Origin: Candidatus Bathyarchaeota archaeon
GTDB lineage: Archaea; Thermoproteota; Bathyarchaeia; 40CM-2-53-6; DTDX01
Direction of reading: 5' to 3'
DNA: 64,000 nt
Assembly (NCBI GenBank): GCA_018396775.1
Contig: JAGTRF010000010.1
Span: forward strand, 1-64,000
The notes under the pieces are model-generated. The model had not been told where the DNA came from. It saw nothing but the letters and a program-made list of their open reading frames with translations, and did no database searches. Of the stretch, positions 17,934-27,736 are shown in pieces. Made by a program: the position numbers and the translations under genes. Within the stretch, counting starts at the first letter, position 1; each line of letters starts with the position of its first letter.

Positions 17934-18638
17934 ATGATCTCCATAGTTTTACCAACAAAAAATGAAGCTAAAATTGGAGATTTAATAAGCCTAATAAGAA
18001 GAGAGCTTGATAAAATAAACGTTTCATACGAAGTTTTGGTTATTGATAAATCAAGCGATGATACCCCTAAAAAAGCAGAGCTTGCTGGAGCAAAAGTTTT
18101 TAAGCAAAAAAGCGATGGTTTAGGAGAAGCGATTAAAGAAGGTTTAATGCTTTCTAAAGGCGATGTAATATTAGTTATGGATGCGGACTTTAGTCATAAC
18201 CCAATTTACATGCATGAATTTCTAGAAAAAATAAGAGAATTTGATATTGTTGTTGGTTCACGTAAAATCCCGGGGGGAAAAACTATAGGTTGGAGCTTTA
18301 AAAGAAAATTAATCTCTGGTGCAGCTAACTTTTTAGCAAGGTATTTAGCTGGAGTTAAAATTTCAGATGCGACATCAGGATATAGAGCCTATAGAAAAGA
18401 AGTTTTTAATAAAGTGGATTTAAACAAGTTAAGCTCTAAAGGGTTTGAGTTTCAAATTGAAGTTTTATGGGAAGCTTTAAGAAAAGGCTTTAAAATAGGC
18501 GTTGTTCCAATTGTTTTTCAAGATAGAAGCTTTGGAAAATCTAAACTCTCTAAAAAAGATGTTTTAAGATTCTTTAAGCTATGCTTAAAATTATGGTTGA
18601 AAAGAATTGAAAAATCATTAAAAGAGAGAAAAATTTAA
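17934..18638 (+). CDS. Polyprenol-phosphate (dolichol-phosphate) sugar synthase, GT2 / DPM1-like
   Basis: A 234-residue GT-A glycosyltransferase of the dolichol-phosphate mannose synthase type. Motifs are VLPTKNE at the start, VIDKSSDDTP, the metal-binding DAD within VMDADFSHNP, IVVGSRKIPGG and SDATSGYRAYRKE. It lacks C-terminal membrane helices, like soluble DPM1. It transfers a sugar from a nucleotide donor to dolichol phosphate, supplying lipid-linked sugars for protein glycosylation. A four-helix membrane protein is encoded just upstream. Confidence 0.88.
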   Translation: MISIVLPTKNEAKIGDLISLIRRELDKINVSYEVLVIDKSSDDTPKKAELAGAKVFKQKSDGLGEAIKEGLMLSKGDVILVMDADFSHNPIYMHEFLEKIREFDIVVGSRKIPGGKTIGWSFKRKLISGAANFLARYLAGVKISDATSGYRAYRKEVFNKVDLNKLSSKGFEFQIEVLWEALRKGFKIGVVPIVFQDRSFGKSKLSKKDVLRFFKLCLKLWLKRIEKSLKERKI

Positions 18639-18762
18639 ATCGGAAAGCTTATGGCAATATTAAAGTTTTAAGCCTTAATTTTTGCTTAAACAATTAAAAT
18701 TAACTTTATTTTTCTCGATTAAACTCTTCAGTAATAATAAATAAGAATTGGGGGCTTTAACG

Positions 18763-20163
18763 ATGATCTTAGATTTAGCTGAAAAAGCAGTAAGTTACGC
18801 TTTAAACTTCGGAGCTAAATATGCAGATGCTAGAGTTGAAAAAGTTAAAGTTACATCAATTAGGTATGCTCAAGGAAGGTTTGAAGCAGCTTCTTCCGGG
18901 TTGAGTTTCGGTATTGGTGTAAGGGCTTTAGTTAACGGTGCTTGGGGCTTCGCTTCTTCATCATTAACTGAAGAGGACGAAAGTTACATAAGGAATATTT
19001 CTAAGCTTGCTGTTGACGCTGGAAAAGCTGCAGCTTATCAATCTAAAAAAGAGGCAAGCATAGCTTTATTTAAACCTATTAAAGATGAAGAAAAAGCTTT
19101 TGTTAAAAAAGATTTAGCTTTAATAGATATTGAAGAAAAAATGAATGTTGCAGCTACACTTGGTGAAGCAGCTAAAAAAGTTAATGAAAAAATTGCAAGC
19201 TCTTCAGCTCTATATTTAGATGAATGCGGTGGAAAATCTATTGTTACAAGCGATGGAGTTAAAGTATTAAAAGAAGTGAGCAGAATTTATTTTAGCGTTA
19301 AAGCTATAGCAAAGGCTGGAGAGAAATTAACTTCAATTCATGAATCTGAAGGCTTTATTTCCGGATTTGAAGTTTTTAATAAAATAGATTTAAGAAAATA
19401 TGCGGTTAAAGCTGCTGAAAGAGCGTTAAATATGCTTAAAGCTAAACCTGCAGTTAAAGGAAGATTTAAAGCAGTTTTAGATCCAAAAATCGCTGGAACA
19501 TTTATTCATGAAGCTGTTGGTCATGCTTGTGAAGCAGATTACGTTATAAATAATCAATCAATTTTGAGCGGTAGATTAGGCGAGCAAATAGCTTCAGAGC
19601 AAGTTACAGTTTTTGATGATTCAACTTTAAATGGAGGATGGGGAAGCGCAAAATATGATGATGAAGGAATCCCCACAGAAAGAAGGGTTTTAATAGAAAA
19701 TGGATTTTTAAAAGGTTATATTTTAAACAGAGAGTGTGCAAAAAAACTTGAAATGCAAGGAAATGGAGGCGCTAGAGCATCTTCATACAGTTATAAACCT
19801 ATAGTTAGAATGAGTAATACTTATCTTGCCCCAAAAAATTTCTCTTTTGAAGAGTTAATGGAAGCTGTTAAAGATGGAGTTTATGTTAAAGGCTCTAGAG
19901 GCGGGCAAGTTGATCCAGCGAAAGGGGTATTTCAATTTTCAGCTGAAGAAGCTTTCTTAATTTCTAAAGGAGAAGTTGATAAGCCATTGCTTGATGTTTC
20001 TTTATCAGGGTCAATCTTAGAAACACTTAAAAAAATATTTGCTATAGGAAAAGATGTTAAGCATCATCCTGGATTCTGCGGTAAAGATTCTCAATTTATT
20101 CCAGCTGGGGATGGGAGCCCCCACATAGCAGTTCAAGAGGTTATTGTTGGAGGGAGAGATTGA
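18763..20163 (+). CDS. tldD: TldD-family zinc metalloprotease
   Basis: A 466-residue TldD. The zinc-binding HExxxH motif is present as HEAVGHACEAD (about residue 237), with GNGGARASSYSYKP and a terminal H-x-GFCGKDSQ...GDGSPH block. With its partner TldE it forms a protease that degrades unstructured peptides or matures small peptides. I place the start at ATG 18763, 8 nt after a GGGGG ribosome-binding site; a TTG five codons upstream is the alternative. The partner gene follows with a 1-nt gap. Confidence 0.93.
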   Translation: MILDLAEKAVSYALNFGAKYADARVEKVKVTSIRYAQGRFEAASSGLSFGIGVRALVNGAWGFASSSLTEEDESYIRNISKLAVDAGKAAAYQSKKEASIALFKPIKDEEKAFVKKDLALIDIEEKMNVAATLGEAAKKVNEKIASSSALYLDECGGKSIVTSDGVKVLKEVSRIYFSVKAIAKAGEKLTSIHESEGFISGFEVFNKIDLRKYAVKAAERALNMLKAKPAVKGRFKAVLDPKIAGTFIHEAVGHACEADYVINNQSILSGRLGEQIASEQVTVFDDSTLNGGWGSAKYDDEGIPTERRVLIENGFLKGYILNRECAKKLEMQGNGGARASSYSYKPIVRMSNTYLAPKNFSFEELMEAVKDGVYVKGSRGGQVDPAKGVFQFSAEEAFLISKGEVDKPLLDVSLSGSILETLKKIFAIGKDVKHHPGFCGKDSQFIPAGDGSPHIAVQEVIVGGRD

Positions 20164-20164
20164 A

Positions 20165-21544
20165 ATGCATGAGTTTTTAGATTATGCATTAAAATGCGCT
20201 AGTAAAGAGAATGTATTTCAAATTGAAGCTTTAGCTACTAAAAGCGAAGCTTTAATAATGGCTATTGAAAAAAGCGAGGTTAAAACTATAGAGTGTAAAA
20301 GCGATAAAGGCTTAGGTGTTAGGGTTATAACTAAGAAGCTTGGAAAACAATATGTTGGTTCAGCTTTCACTTTAAATTTAAGCAAAGATTCTATAAGGGA
20401 AGCTGTAAAAAATGCTGTTCATTCCTCTAAATTTAGAAGAATAGATTTTTCAAATGCAAGCTTCCCAAACTTAAAAGCTGCTCAATCAATTAAAGACATA
20501 TATGATTCTAGAATTTTAAATATAGATTTAGAGCAGTTAGCGAAAATCGGTCAATTAACAATAGAGTCAGCTGCTATAGATGATAAAATTAACTCAATTA
20601 ATGGACGTTTAATGTTGATTACTTATTGGGTTTATTTAGCTAATTCTCTTGGTCTTCAAGCAGGTTACCCAGCAACAATCTATAATGTTTCAATCGAGGT
20701 TGTTGCTCAAAACTTAAATGGATTTGCTTCAGGTGAAGAAGATTATGTGAATAGAATTTTTAATGAAGAAAAAACTTATCAAACAGCTAGAGTAGCTTCT
20801 TTAACAGCTCTTTCTCAATTAAACCCTAAACAAATAAATACTGGAGTTATGGATGTTATATTAGCGCCTGAAGCAATTTCAGAGTTATTTACACATGTTT
20901 TATGCCAGGAAGTTAGAGCTGATATTGTTCAAAAAAATCAATCACCTTTAAAGGGAAAGCTTAATCAAGAAGTTTCATCAAACTTGCTTACGATAATTGA
21001 TGATGGAAAAGTTGAGGGGGCTGTTGGTTCAAAACCATATGATGATGAGGGAGTCCCTACAGAGTCAAAAACAATAATTGATAAAGGTGTTTTAAAATCT
21101 TATTTATATGATTCTTTCTCAGCTATTAGAGAAGGAAAAAATAGCACGGGAAACGCTTTAAGGCCTTCATCTGAACTCATTCAAAAACATGTTGTTGAAC
21201 CCCAACCAGCCTCAACAAATTTAATTATTAAACCTGGAGTTGAAGGGTTTGATTCATTAATAAAAGATGTTAAAGAAGGAGTTTACATTAAAAATGTTAT
21301 AGGCGCGCACACCTCTAACGCAGTAACCGGAGAATTCTCTATAGCTGCTTCCACAGCATATAAAATTGAGGATGGAGAAGTTAAATTTCCAGTGAAAAAC
21401 ATTATGCTTGGAGGAAATATTTTAGAAATCTTAAAGAAAATCGATGGAATTGGAAAAATTCAAAAGCAATGCCAAAGCTTTTCTATAGACACCTCAATTA
21501 TAACTCCTTGCATTAAAATTAAGGAAGTAGCAATAAGTGGTTAG
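20165..21544 (+). CDS. tldE: TldE/PmbA-family partner subunit
   Basis: A 459-residue TldE/PmbA homologue. It has the same fold as TldD (GAVGSKPYDDEGVPTES, GNALRPSS) but no HExxxH, as expected of the non-catalytic partner of the TldD/TldE protease. The ATG at 20165 has a GGAGGG ribosome-binding site 8 nt upstream inside the tldD end; a TTG at 20144 would overlap tldD. The 1-nt gap between the genes supports equal expression of the two subunits. Confidence 0.92.
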   Translation: MHEFLDYALKCASKENVFQIEALATKSEALIMAIEKSEVKTIECKSDKGLGVRVITKKLGKQYVGSAFTLNLSKDSIREAVKNAVHSSKFRRIDFSNASFPNLKAAQSIKDIYDSRILNIDLEQLAKIGQLTIESAAIDDKINSINGRLMLITYWVYLANSLGLQAGYPATIYNVSIEVVAQNLNGFASGEEDYVNRIFNEEKTYQTARVASLTALSQLNPKQINTGVMDVILAPEAISELFTHVLCQEVRADIVQKNQSPLKGKLNQEVSSNLLTIIDDGKVEGAVGSKPYDDEGVPTESKTIIDKGVLKSYLYDSFSAIREGKNSTGNALRPSSELIQKHVVEPQPASTNLIIKPGVEGFDSLIKDVKEGVYIKNVIGAHTSNAVTGEFSIAASTAYKIEDGEVKFPVKNIMLGGNILEILKKIDGIGKIQKQCQSFSIDTSIITPCIKIKEVAISG

Positions 21545-21638
21545 AATTTACCTTAATATAATTAACGCGATTTAAGGTTAAGCATTGTAAAATTAAGGTA
21601 AACTTTTTTATTTTTTATTGAAAAGGTTTTAAATTGTT

Positions 21639-21971
21639 TTATATTGTTGATTTAGCTTCAAGCTTCTTAATTTTGTCTTTCGCTTCCACAAGTTGTTTTT
21701 CAACTTCAGTTAATTTAGCTTTAAGTTCATTAACTTCTTTTTCATGTTCAATTTTCGGTATTGAATCAGTTAATTTAGCTTTAAGCTCTGAAATTTCAGC
21801 TTCTAATTTAGATTTAACCGATTCAGCCTCATTCAATTTAACTTGAAGGTTTTTAATTCTAGTTTTCAAGCCCTTAATTAAAGGCGGCTCAACTTTTTTC
21901 TTTTCTTTTTTAGAAGGCTTAACCTTTTTAGAAGCTTTTTTCACAACTTTAATCAAATTTTTTAACCTCAA
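21639..21971 (-). CDS. Coiled-coil hypothetical protein
   Basis: A 110-residue, lysine/glutamate-rich protein with no family I recognise. After a very basic N-terminus (about residues 1-30, many KK pairs) it is heptad-repeat coiled coil, containing a near-duplicate EISELKAKLTDS / EVNELKAKLTEV at about 59 and 80. The start is an uncertain TTG. A 70-codon + strand frame over the same DNA is low-complexity Ser/Leu/Phe and is taken as its shadow. It may be a structural or DNA-associated protein; nothing in the sequence decides. Confidence 0.55.
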   Translation of the reverse strand: MRLKNLIKVVKKASKKVKPSKKEKKKVEPPLIKGLKTRIKNLQVKLNEAESVKSKLEAEISELKAKLTDSIPKIEHEKEVNELKAKLTEVEKQLVEAKDKIKKLEAKSTI

Positions 21972-22115
21972 AATTAAAAGTCATTACATGTTGCTATTTT
22001 TAATTTTAGTAAATCATATGTTTAAATATTTTTCTATCTTCTTTTTTAAATAATCTATTTTAGTGAAGTAACATAGTTTTATTAGGGAGTTTTAAATTCT
22101 TTAGGTGAATTTAAA

Positions 22116-23015
22116 ATGTTTCAGCTTAAAGTTGAACAGAAAGTTTTTGAAGTTGGAAAAGTTAAAATAGGCGGCATACCTGGAGAAAGACCAACAGTTC
22201 TTATAGGATCAATTTTTTATGCTAGAGAAAAAATTGTAAGCAATTATGAAAGAGGAGAATTTGATAAGGAAAAAGCTGAAGCTTATATTAAAATTCAAGA
22301 GGAATACTCTGATAAAACTGGAAACCCCCACATGGTGGATGTGGGAGGCTCAACTAACGAAGCTATAGTAAAATTTTTAGATTTCGCCTCTAAAGTCACT
22401 GATGCCCCAATTCTAATTGGAGGAGCCTCTCCAAATGTAAGAATAGCAGGCTTAAACTATGCAAAAGAGGTTGGAATAAAAAACCCTATAATTTATAATT
22501 CAATTCTTCCAGAACATAAAAAAGAAGAATTAGAAAAAATTAAAGAGCATAGCGTTAAAACAGTTGTTTTGCTTGGTTTTAACCCAAAAGACTTCACTTC
22601 AACTGGGAAAGCGAAAACAATAAAAAATCTTTTATCAATAGTTCAAAAAGCTGGAGTAACTCAACCAATGATAGATACAGCCGTTATTGATATTCCAAGT
22701 TTAGGATTAGCTTCTAAAGCTTTATTTGAGTTAAAAAACGAGTTAGGTTTACCGGTTGGTTGCGGACCTCATAATGCTATTGGAACTTGGTTAGGATTAA
22801 AAACTAAAATGGGCGCTCAAGCTAGATATCCTTGCGTAGCTTCAGCTAATGCTTTACCTGTAGTTTTTGGAGCCGACTTCATTCTTTATGGGCCAATAGA
22901 ATACGCTAATTATATTTTTCCAGCTATAGCCTTAATAGATGCAGCTTTAGCTCAATTAATAATTGAATTAAGAAAACCTATAAATAGAAGTCATCCATTA
23001 TTCAAAATAGCCTAA
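22116..23015 (+). CDS. mtrH: Tetrahydromethanopterin S-methyltransferase subunit H (MtrH-like methyltransferase)
   Basis: A 299-residue MtrH. Family blocks: QKVFEVGKVKIGGIPGERPT, GNPHMVDVGGSTNEAI, PILIGGASPNVRIAGL, VGCGPHNAIGTW and ANALPVVFGADFILYG. MtrH moves a methyl group between a corrinoid protein and tetrahydromethanopterin (or tetrahydrofolate). The other Mtr subunits are absent here, so it probably works with the soluble corrinoid proteins encoded opposite, feeding methyl groups into the methyl branch of the Wood-Ljungdahl pathway. It converges with the MttB locus 93 nt away. Spacing and AGGTGA upstream support the ATG start. Confidence 0.93.
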   Translation: MFQLKVEQKVFEVGKVKIGGIPGERPTVLIGSIFYAREKIVSNYERGEFDKEKAEAYIKIQEEYSDKTGNPHMVDVGGSTNEAIVKFLDFASKVTDAPILIGGASPNVRIAGLNYAKEVGIKNPIIYNSILPEHKKEELEKIKEHSVKTVVLLGFNPKDFTSTGKAKTIKNLLSIVQKAGVTQPMIDTAVIDIPSLGLASKALFELKNELGLPVGCGPHNAIGTWLGLKTKMGAQARYPCVASANALPVVFGADFILYGPIEYANYIFPAIALIDAALAQLIIELRKPINRSHPLFKIA

Positions 23016-23108
23016 AGCTCTTAGAAATGAGATTATAACAAGCTGAAATTTTTATCAAATATTGAATTAAAATTAAATAATAAGGAGTAAAAGTGTTAAA
23101 AAAACTTT

Positions 23109-24560
23109 TTAACGAGTTTTAACAAGTTCTTTCTCAGCTTTTTTAACTATCTCTGAAAGCTTCTCTTTAACATCTTTCGGCAATGGCTCTGGTTGATATT
23201 CTTTAAGAATCTTTTTAACTCTTTCTTTAGCTATAACGCTTATATCTTTTCTTCCAGCTTTAACCCATGCAACTTCGGACGCTCTATCGAAAAGCCATGG
23301 AATATAAATTTCATCTTTCACATGAGCTAAAGTATGCTTATGAGATAAAAAGTGACCTCCAGGACCAACTTCATGAATTACATCAACAGCTAAAGATTCA
23401 TCATCAACTGAAACTCCCTTAACTATTCTATAAACCATTCCCGCTATTTCATTGCATATAACCGCCATTTCCATTGAGCCTACGCTTCCACCAGCTAAAT
23501 AACCGCAATCATGAATTAAATTTATTCCAGATAAACCTGCTATTAAACCATTCATCATTACTTCAGCTCCAGCTTGAGCATCAGGCGCTTTAGAGTCTGA
23601 GCACCCTCCAAAACCATAACATGGTAAATTATAGTAATGCGCCATTGAAGCGTTAATAGCGTCTGTTCCAAGAGCGAATTCTGGAGCTCCATAAGCGCAT
23701 CTGCTTGTAATCGGATCCATAGTTGCTCCCCAACCAGCATAAATTACTGGAACACCTGGGTTAACTAATTGAGCTAAAGTTATAGCAGCTAAGTTTTCGC
23801 ATGTTCCTATTAAAGCGCATCCAACAACAGTTACGGGAGCAGTGGAACCGGTCATTGGTATAGGTCCCAAAACTATTGGAACTTTAGCTTTAGCTAAAAC
23901 AATAATGTTTTCATTTGGAATCGTAAATTGAAGAGGCGATGCTGTCTCACAATAAACTCCCAGAATAGGTTTCTTCCTTAATTCTTCCATTCCACCAGCA
24001 ATAACTGAAGCCATTTCTAAAACCCTTTTTGCAGCATCCTCACCTGGGGTAGAGTAAACTATAGGCTTTGAAGTATTATTAAATAACGCATCAAATTCGT
24101 GAATATATTCAACTTCATATGGTACATCAAAAGCTCCTGATATACCCATTATAAATTTTAAATTTGGTAAAGCATCTCCAAGCTTGGTGGATTCTTCAAC
24201 ATCTCTTTTTCCGGGCCTTCTAAATTCTCCAGTTTCCACATCTCTTATATAGGGCGTTGGTGTTCCACCTAAACCAAAGTATATTCTTCCATCTTCAAGA
24301 AGAATGCTGTTTTTAGGATTTCTTCCATAAAGGATAACTGTTTTAGGAGCTTTTTTTAAGGCTTCCTCCACTAAATACTGGGGAATTTTAATTTTTTTCC
24401 CCTCAATTTCAGCTCCAGCATCCTTAAATATTTTAGTTATTTTTTCAGATTCTGAAAGCATTCCAGTTTTCTCTAAAACTTCTAAAGCAGCTATATGCAT
24501 GCTTCTAGCTTCTTCATTTGAAAGAATATTCCATAAGCCTTTAAATCCTCTTTGAATCAA
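23109..24560 (-). CDS. MttB-family corrinoid methyltransferase without pyrrolysine (copy 1)
   Basis: A 483-residue trimethylamine methyltransferase (MttB) superfamily protein. The frame is uninterrupted, with no in-frame TAG, so it belongs to the non-pyrrolysine MtgB-like group, whose known members demethylate glycine betaine, carnitine or proline betaine. Landmarks: IYFGLGGTPTPYIRDVETGE, GFGGCSDSKAPDAQAG, INLIHDCGYLAGG and EVGPGGHFLSHKHTL. It lies 19 nt behind its corrinoid protein gene, and a second such pair follows upstream. The substrate cannot be read from sequence. Confidence 0.9.
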   Translation of the reverse strand: MIQRGFKGLWNILSNEEARSMHIAALEVLEKTGMLSESEKITKIFKDAGAEIEGKKIKIPQYLVEEALKKAPKTVILYGRNPKNSILLEDGRIYFGLGGTPTPYIRDVETGEFRRPGKRDVEESTKLGDALPNLKFIMGISGAFDVPYEVEYIHEFDALFNNTSKPIVYSTPGEDAAKRVLEMASVIAGGMEELRKKPILGVYCETASPLQFTIPNENIIVLAKAKVPIVLGPIPMTGSTAPVTVVGCALIGTCENLAAITLAQLVNPGVPVIYAGWGATMDPITSRCAYGAPEFALGTDAINASMAHYYNLPCYGFGGCSDSKAPDAQAGAEVMMNGLIAGLSGINLIHDCGYLAGGSVGSMEMAVICNEIAGMVYRIVKGVSVDDESLAVDVIHEVGPGGHFLSHKHTLAHVKDEIYIPWLFDRASEVAWVKAGRKDISVIAKERVKKILKEYQPEPLPKDVKEKLSEIVKKAEKELVKTR

Positions 24561-24579
24561 TTTATTTCCCCCTTCTTTT

Positions 24580-25239
24580 TTAATCTTTAGCGCCTATTAA
24601 GCGTTTAGCGGTTTTAACGGCTTCTATAGCGTTTTCAGCGTAGCCGTCTCCGCCTATTTCCTCCACCCATTCAGCTGTGCATGGTGCGCCGCCGAATATT
24701 GTTTTAACTTTATTTCTTATTCCTATAGCTTTTAAGGCTTCTATTATTTCTTTTTGAACTGGAAGCGTTGTACTTAATAATGCGCTTGCGCCTACAATGT
24801 TAGCGCCTACTTCTTTAGCTTTTTTAGCGAATTCTTCAGCTGGAACATCTTTACCTAAATCTATTACTTCAAATCCAGCTGCGAAAAGCATAGCCGCCAC
24901 AATATTCTTGCCTATATCATGAATATCGCCTTGAACAGTGCCTATAACAATTTTACCTAAACTTTTTCTTTCTCCAGCCTTCTTTTTAATTTCAGGTTCA
25001 AGCAATTCTTTTACAGCCTTTTGAGCAGGCTCAGCAGCCGCTACTAAATGCATTAAAAAAAGTTCTCCACGCTCATATTTATCGCCTACAATCTTTAAGC
25101 CTTTAGCAATACCTTTCTCAATAATTTCTGAAGCGTCAACGCCTAAGCTTAAAGCTTTTTTCACAGCGTTAAAAACTTTCTCCTCCTCGAAGCTTTGAAT
25201 AGCTTCACTAATCTCCTCAAAAATACCCTCAACCATCAC
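24580..25239 (-). CDS. Corrinoid protein, MttC/MtgC type (copy 1)
   Basis: A 219-residue methyl carrier. An N-terminal helical cap (about residues 1-90) is followed by a B12-binding Rossmann domain with the cobalt-ligand motif GDIHDIGKN (His near residue 106) and the lower-loop blocks SALLSTTL and GGAP. It receives a methyl group from the MttB-like enzyme encoded 19 nt downstream and passes it on, probably to MtrH. About 70% similar by eye to the second copy at 26793..27455. Confidence 0.94.
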   Translation of the reverse strand: MMVEGIFEEISEAIQSFEEEKVFNAVKKALSLGVDASEIIEKGIAKGLKIVGDKYERGELFLMHLVAAAEPAQKAVKELLEPEIKKKAGERKSLGKIVIGTVQGDIHDIGKNIVAAMLFAAGFEVIDLGKDVPAEEFAKKAKEVGANIVGASALLSTTLPVQKEIIEALKAIGIRNKVKTIFGGAPCTAEWVEEIGGDGYAENAIEAVKTAKRLIGAKD

Positions 25240-25352
25240 TAAATCACCTTATTAAAACCTAAATCTATTCAAAACTATTTATAAAGCTTTTCCCCTTTTT
25301 CAAAAAAGATTTTTAGCTATTTAACTCGGTATTTAAGTTTTCTCATCTAACC

Positions 25353-26771
25353 TTAATAATCGCTTTCTTCTCTTATGACATTGGTTAATTTTTGTTTTAT
25401 TTCTTCAGGTAACGGCTCAGATTCATGTTCTTTAAGAATTTTTTGAAGTTTTTCTCTAGCTCTAGTTAACATATCTTTTGCGTTCTCAGCCTTCCAAAAC
25501 TCATATCTTCTTCTATCGATGAGGCTTGGCATCCAATGCTCTTCTAAAAGAAATTTTAAGGTATGCTTATGAGAGAGATAATGCCCTCCTGGACCTACAG
25601 CATTTATAACATCTAAAGCTATAGTTTTTTCATTAACTTTCATACCTTTTATAATTCTATTCAGCATGGAGAAAAACTCATCTATAATAATTACCATTTC
25701 AAGGCTACCCGTCATTGCTCCTTCAATATACCCAACATCATGTATTAAATTTGTTCTAGAAAGCATAGCTGAAAATAATGATATTACAGCTTCAGCGATA
25801 GCCTGTCCATCAGGTAGCTTAGAATCTGAGCATCCACCTGTTCCGAAAAATGGAAGCTCATAATAATGAGCTAATTGAGATGATGCAGCGTTTATGACGC
25901 TAAATTCTGGAGCCCCATAACTCATAACAGCAGTTCTCATATCCATTATTGTGGAAACTTCTCCAATTATCGTTGGTGCCCCTTTCTTAATTAATTGAGC
26001 TATAATTAAACCTGTTAAACTTTCAACAAAAGATTGAATTAGTGTTCCAGCTAAGGTAACTGGCCCTGTGGCTCCTGCTTGAGTACATGGAGCGGATAAT
26101 ACAGGTATCCCTAGCTTAACAGTTTCAATAAGAATGTTCATAGCTTTATTACTATATTCTAATGGTGATGTGGGTTCAGTATATATAAAGAGTAAAGGTT
26201 CCTTTTTTAATTTATCTATTCCTCCTTTTATTATCGCGGCCATTTCAATTATTTTTCTAGCTCCTTGAGGAGAATAAGCGATTGCCATAACAGGTTTAAC
26301 TGTATTCATAAAAACAGCTTCTAATTCATGCAACTCCTGAACCTCTGGTGGGCAATCTAATGCGAGACAAAACTGCGCAGCTATATGAATGTTAGGTAAG
26401 GCATCAACTATCTTAGCTGCTTTAGCTATATATTCTTTTTTACCTTGAACTCTTTGGAAGGTTTCAGGATCTATAACTTTTGGAGTTGTACTTGCTAAAA
26501 CTGTATAAAAGTTGTCTTTTTCAAGTTTTAATTGTTGTTTTGAATTTCTATCATAAAGATGAACATATTTAGGCGCATTCTTTATGCACTCCTCAACAAG
26601 ATAAGATGGAATTTTAACATGAAAAGTTTTTTCATCAACTTCCGCTCCAGCACCCCTCATTATTTCAATTGCTTTTTTGCTATAGATTTTAACACCAGTT
26701 TCTTCAAAAGTTTGTAATATTCCTAAATGAAGTGTTTCAATTTCATTTTTTGATAATATAGTTAACTTCAA
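25353..26771 (-). CDS. MttB-family corrinoid methyltransferase without pyrrolysine (copy 2)
   Basis: A 472-residue second member of the MttB superfamily, also without an in-frame stop. It shares the landmarks of copy 1 (FGTGGCSDSKLPDGQA, RTNLIHDVGYIEGA, NAVGPGGHYLSHKHTL) but differs widely in the N-terminal half (VLASTTPKVIDPETFQ in place of the FGLGGTPTP loop), which suggests a different methylated substrate. It lies 21 nt behind its own corrinoid-protein gene, so the locus is two enzyme/carrier cassettes in tandem. Confidence 0.9.
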   Translation of the reverse strand: MKLTILSKNEIETLHLGILQTFEETGVKIYSKKAIEIMRGAGAEVDEKTFHVKIPSYLVEECIKNAPKYVHLYDRNSKQQLKLEKDNFYTVLASTTPKVIDPETFQRVQGKKEYIAKAAKIVDALPNIHIAAQFCLALDCPPEVQELHELEAVFMNTVKPVMAIAYSPQGARKIIEMAAIIKGGIDKLKKEPLLFIYTEPTSPLEYSNKAMNILIETVKLGIPVLSAPCTQAGATGPVTLAGTLIQSFVESLTGLIIAQLIKKGAPTIIGEVSTIMDMRTAVMSYGAPEFSVINAASSQLAHYYELPFFGTGGCSDSKLPDGQAIAEAVISLFSAMLSRTNLIHDVGYIEGAMTGSLEMVIIIDEFFSMLNRIIKGMKVNEKTIALDVINAVGPGGHYLSHKHTLKFLLEEHWMPSLIDRRRYEFWKAENAKDMLTRAREKLQKILKEHESEPLPEEIKQKLTNVIREESDY

Positions 26772-26792
26772 CTATAGTTTTCCCTTAAAATT

Positions 26793-27455
26793 TTAATTTT
26801 TTGCTTCAACAAGCTGCTTAGCAACTTTAACAGCTTGAATAGCGTCGCCAGCATAACCGTCTGCACCTATTTCTTCAGTCCATTCAGCTGTAACAGGTGC
26901 GCCTCCAATAATAACTTTAACCTTATCTCTTAAATTATTTTCCTTAAGAGCTTCAACTACTGCTTTTTGCACAGGCATAGTTGTGCTCATTAATGCTGAC
27001 ATTGCAAGAAGGTGAGGGGCACATTCTCTAACAGAATTAATAAACTTTTCAATTGGAACGCCTTTTCCTAAATCTATTACATCAAAACCAGCTGAAAAAA
27101 GCATTGAAGCTACAATATTTTTACCTATATCATGGATGTCTCCAGCTACTGTACCTATAACAACTCGTCCAACCATTTTTCTTTCAGCTCTAGTTTTTTT
27201 AAGCAATGGTTCTAACTGCTCTGAAATAACCTTTTTTGCTGTCTCTCCAGCCATTACTAAATGTACAAGAAAAAGTTCACCTTTTTCAAATTTACTTCCA
27301 ACTTCTCCTAAAGCAACTGTTAGCGCATTAATAACTTCTAATGGATCATAACCTTCATTTAGATTTCTCTTTACAGCTTCAGTTAATTTTTCAGGTTCAA
27401 AACTCATTAACGCCTCTTTTATCACTTCATCAAGCTTAGGCATAGAAATTCCCAA
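26793..27455 (-). CDS. Corrinoid protein, MttC/MtgC type (copy 2)
   Basis: A 220-residue B12-binding methyl carrier with the same build as copy 1: helical cap, GDIHDIGKN cobalt-ligand motif near residue 108, then SALMSTTM and GGAPVTAEW. It probably serves the methyltransferase encoded 21 nt downstream. The start at ATG 27455 is one choice; an ATG four codons in (MPKLDEV) is the alternative. It is the first cassette gene after a 281-nt gap from the RACo gene. Confidence 0.94.
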   Translation of the reverse strand: MGISMPKLDEVIKEALMSFEPEKLTEAVKRNLNEGYDPLEVINALTVALGEVGSKFEKGELFLVHLVMAGETAKKVISEQLEPLLKKTRAERKMVGRVVIGTVAGDIHDIGKNIVASMLFSAGFDVIDLGKGVPIEKFINSVRECAPHLLAMSALMSTTMPVQKAVVEALKENNLRDKVKVIIGGAPVTAEWTEEIGADGYAGDAIQAVKVAKQLVEAKN

Positions 27456-27736
27456 TAAATAAATTTAAAATATTAAGAGTTTATAAATTTTTATCATTTT
27501 TAACTTTACAATTTTTATTTCTATGCTTTTTAAATTTCTAAACTCATTTTCTCTATTGGTCTAATCTGGAATTCTGAAGAAATAAAAATAGAAAGGTTAA
27601 GATAAGTAAAAAAGAATTTTTAAAAGGTAGGAGAGATAAAAATATACGAAATTAAATGGAGATGCAAATTTATCCATAAGTTTTTATGGGAAATTAGAGT
27701 TAGTTTAAGCAGCTTTTAAGATTTTCAAAAAATATT

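Noticed and set aside
21634-21846. 70-codon + strand frame over the coiled-coil protein
   Set aside because: Its low-complexity Ser/Leu/Phe content is what the antisense of a Glu/Lys coiled coil produces.
23109-26771. Pyrrolysine in the MttB-like proteins
   Set aside because: Both genes are read through as single frames with no in-frame TAG, and no pyl genes are in the window.
27674-27689. Hairpin CCATAA-GTTT-TTATGG downstream of the RACo gene as a terminator
   Set aside because: Six base pairs in AT-rich DNA without a clear T-run after it on the minus strand; too weak to call.
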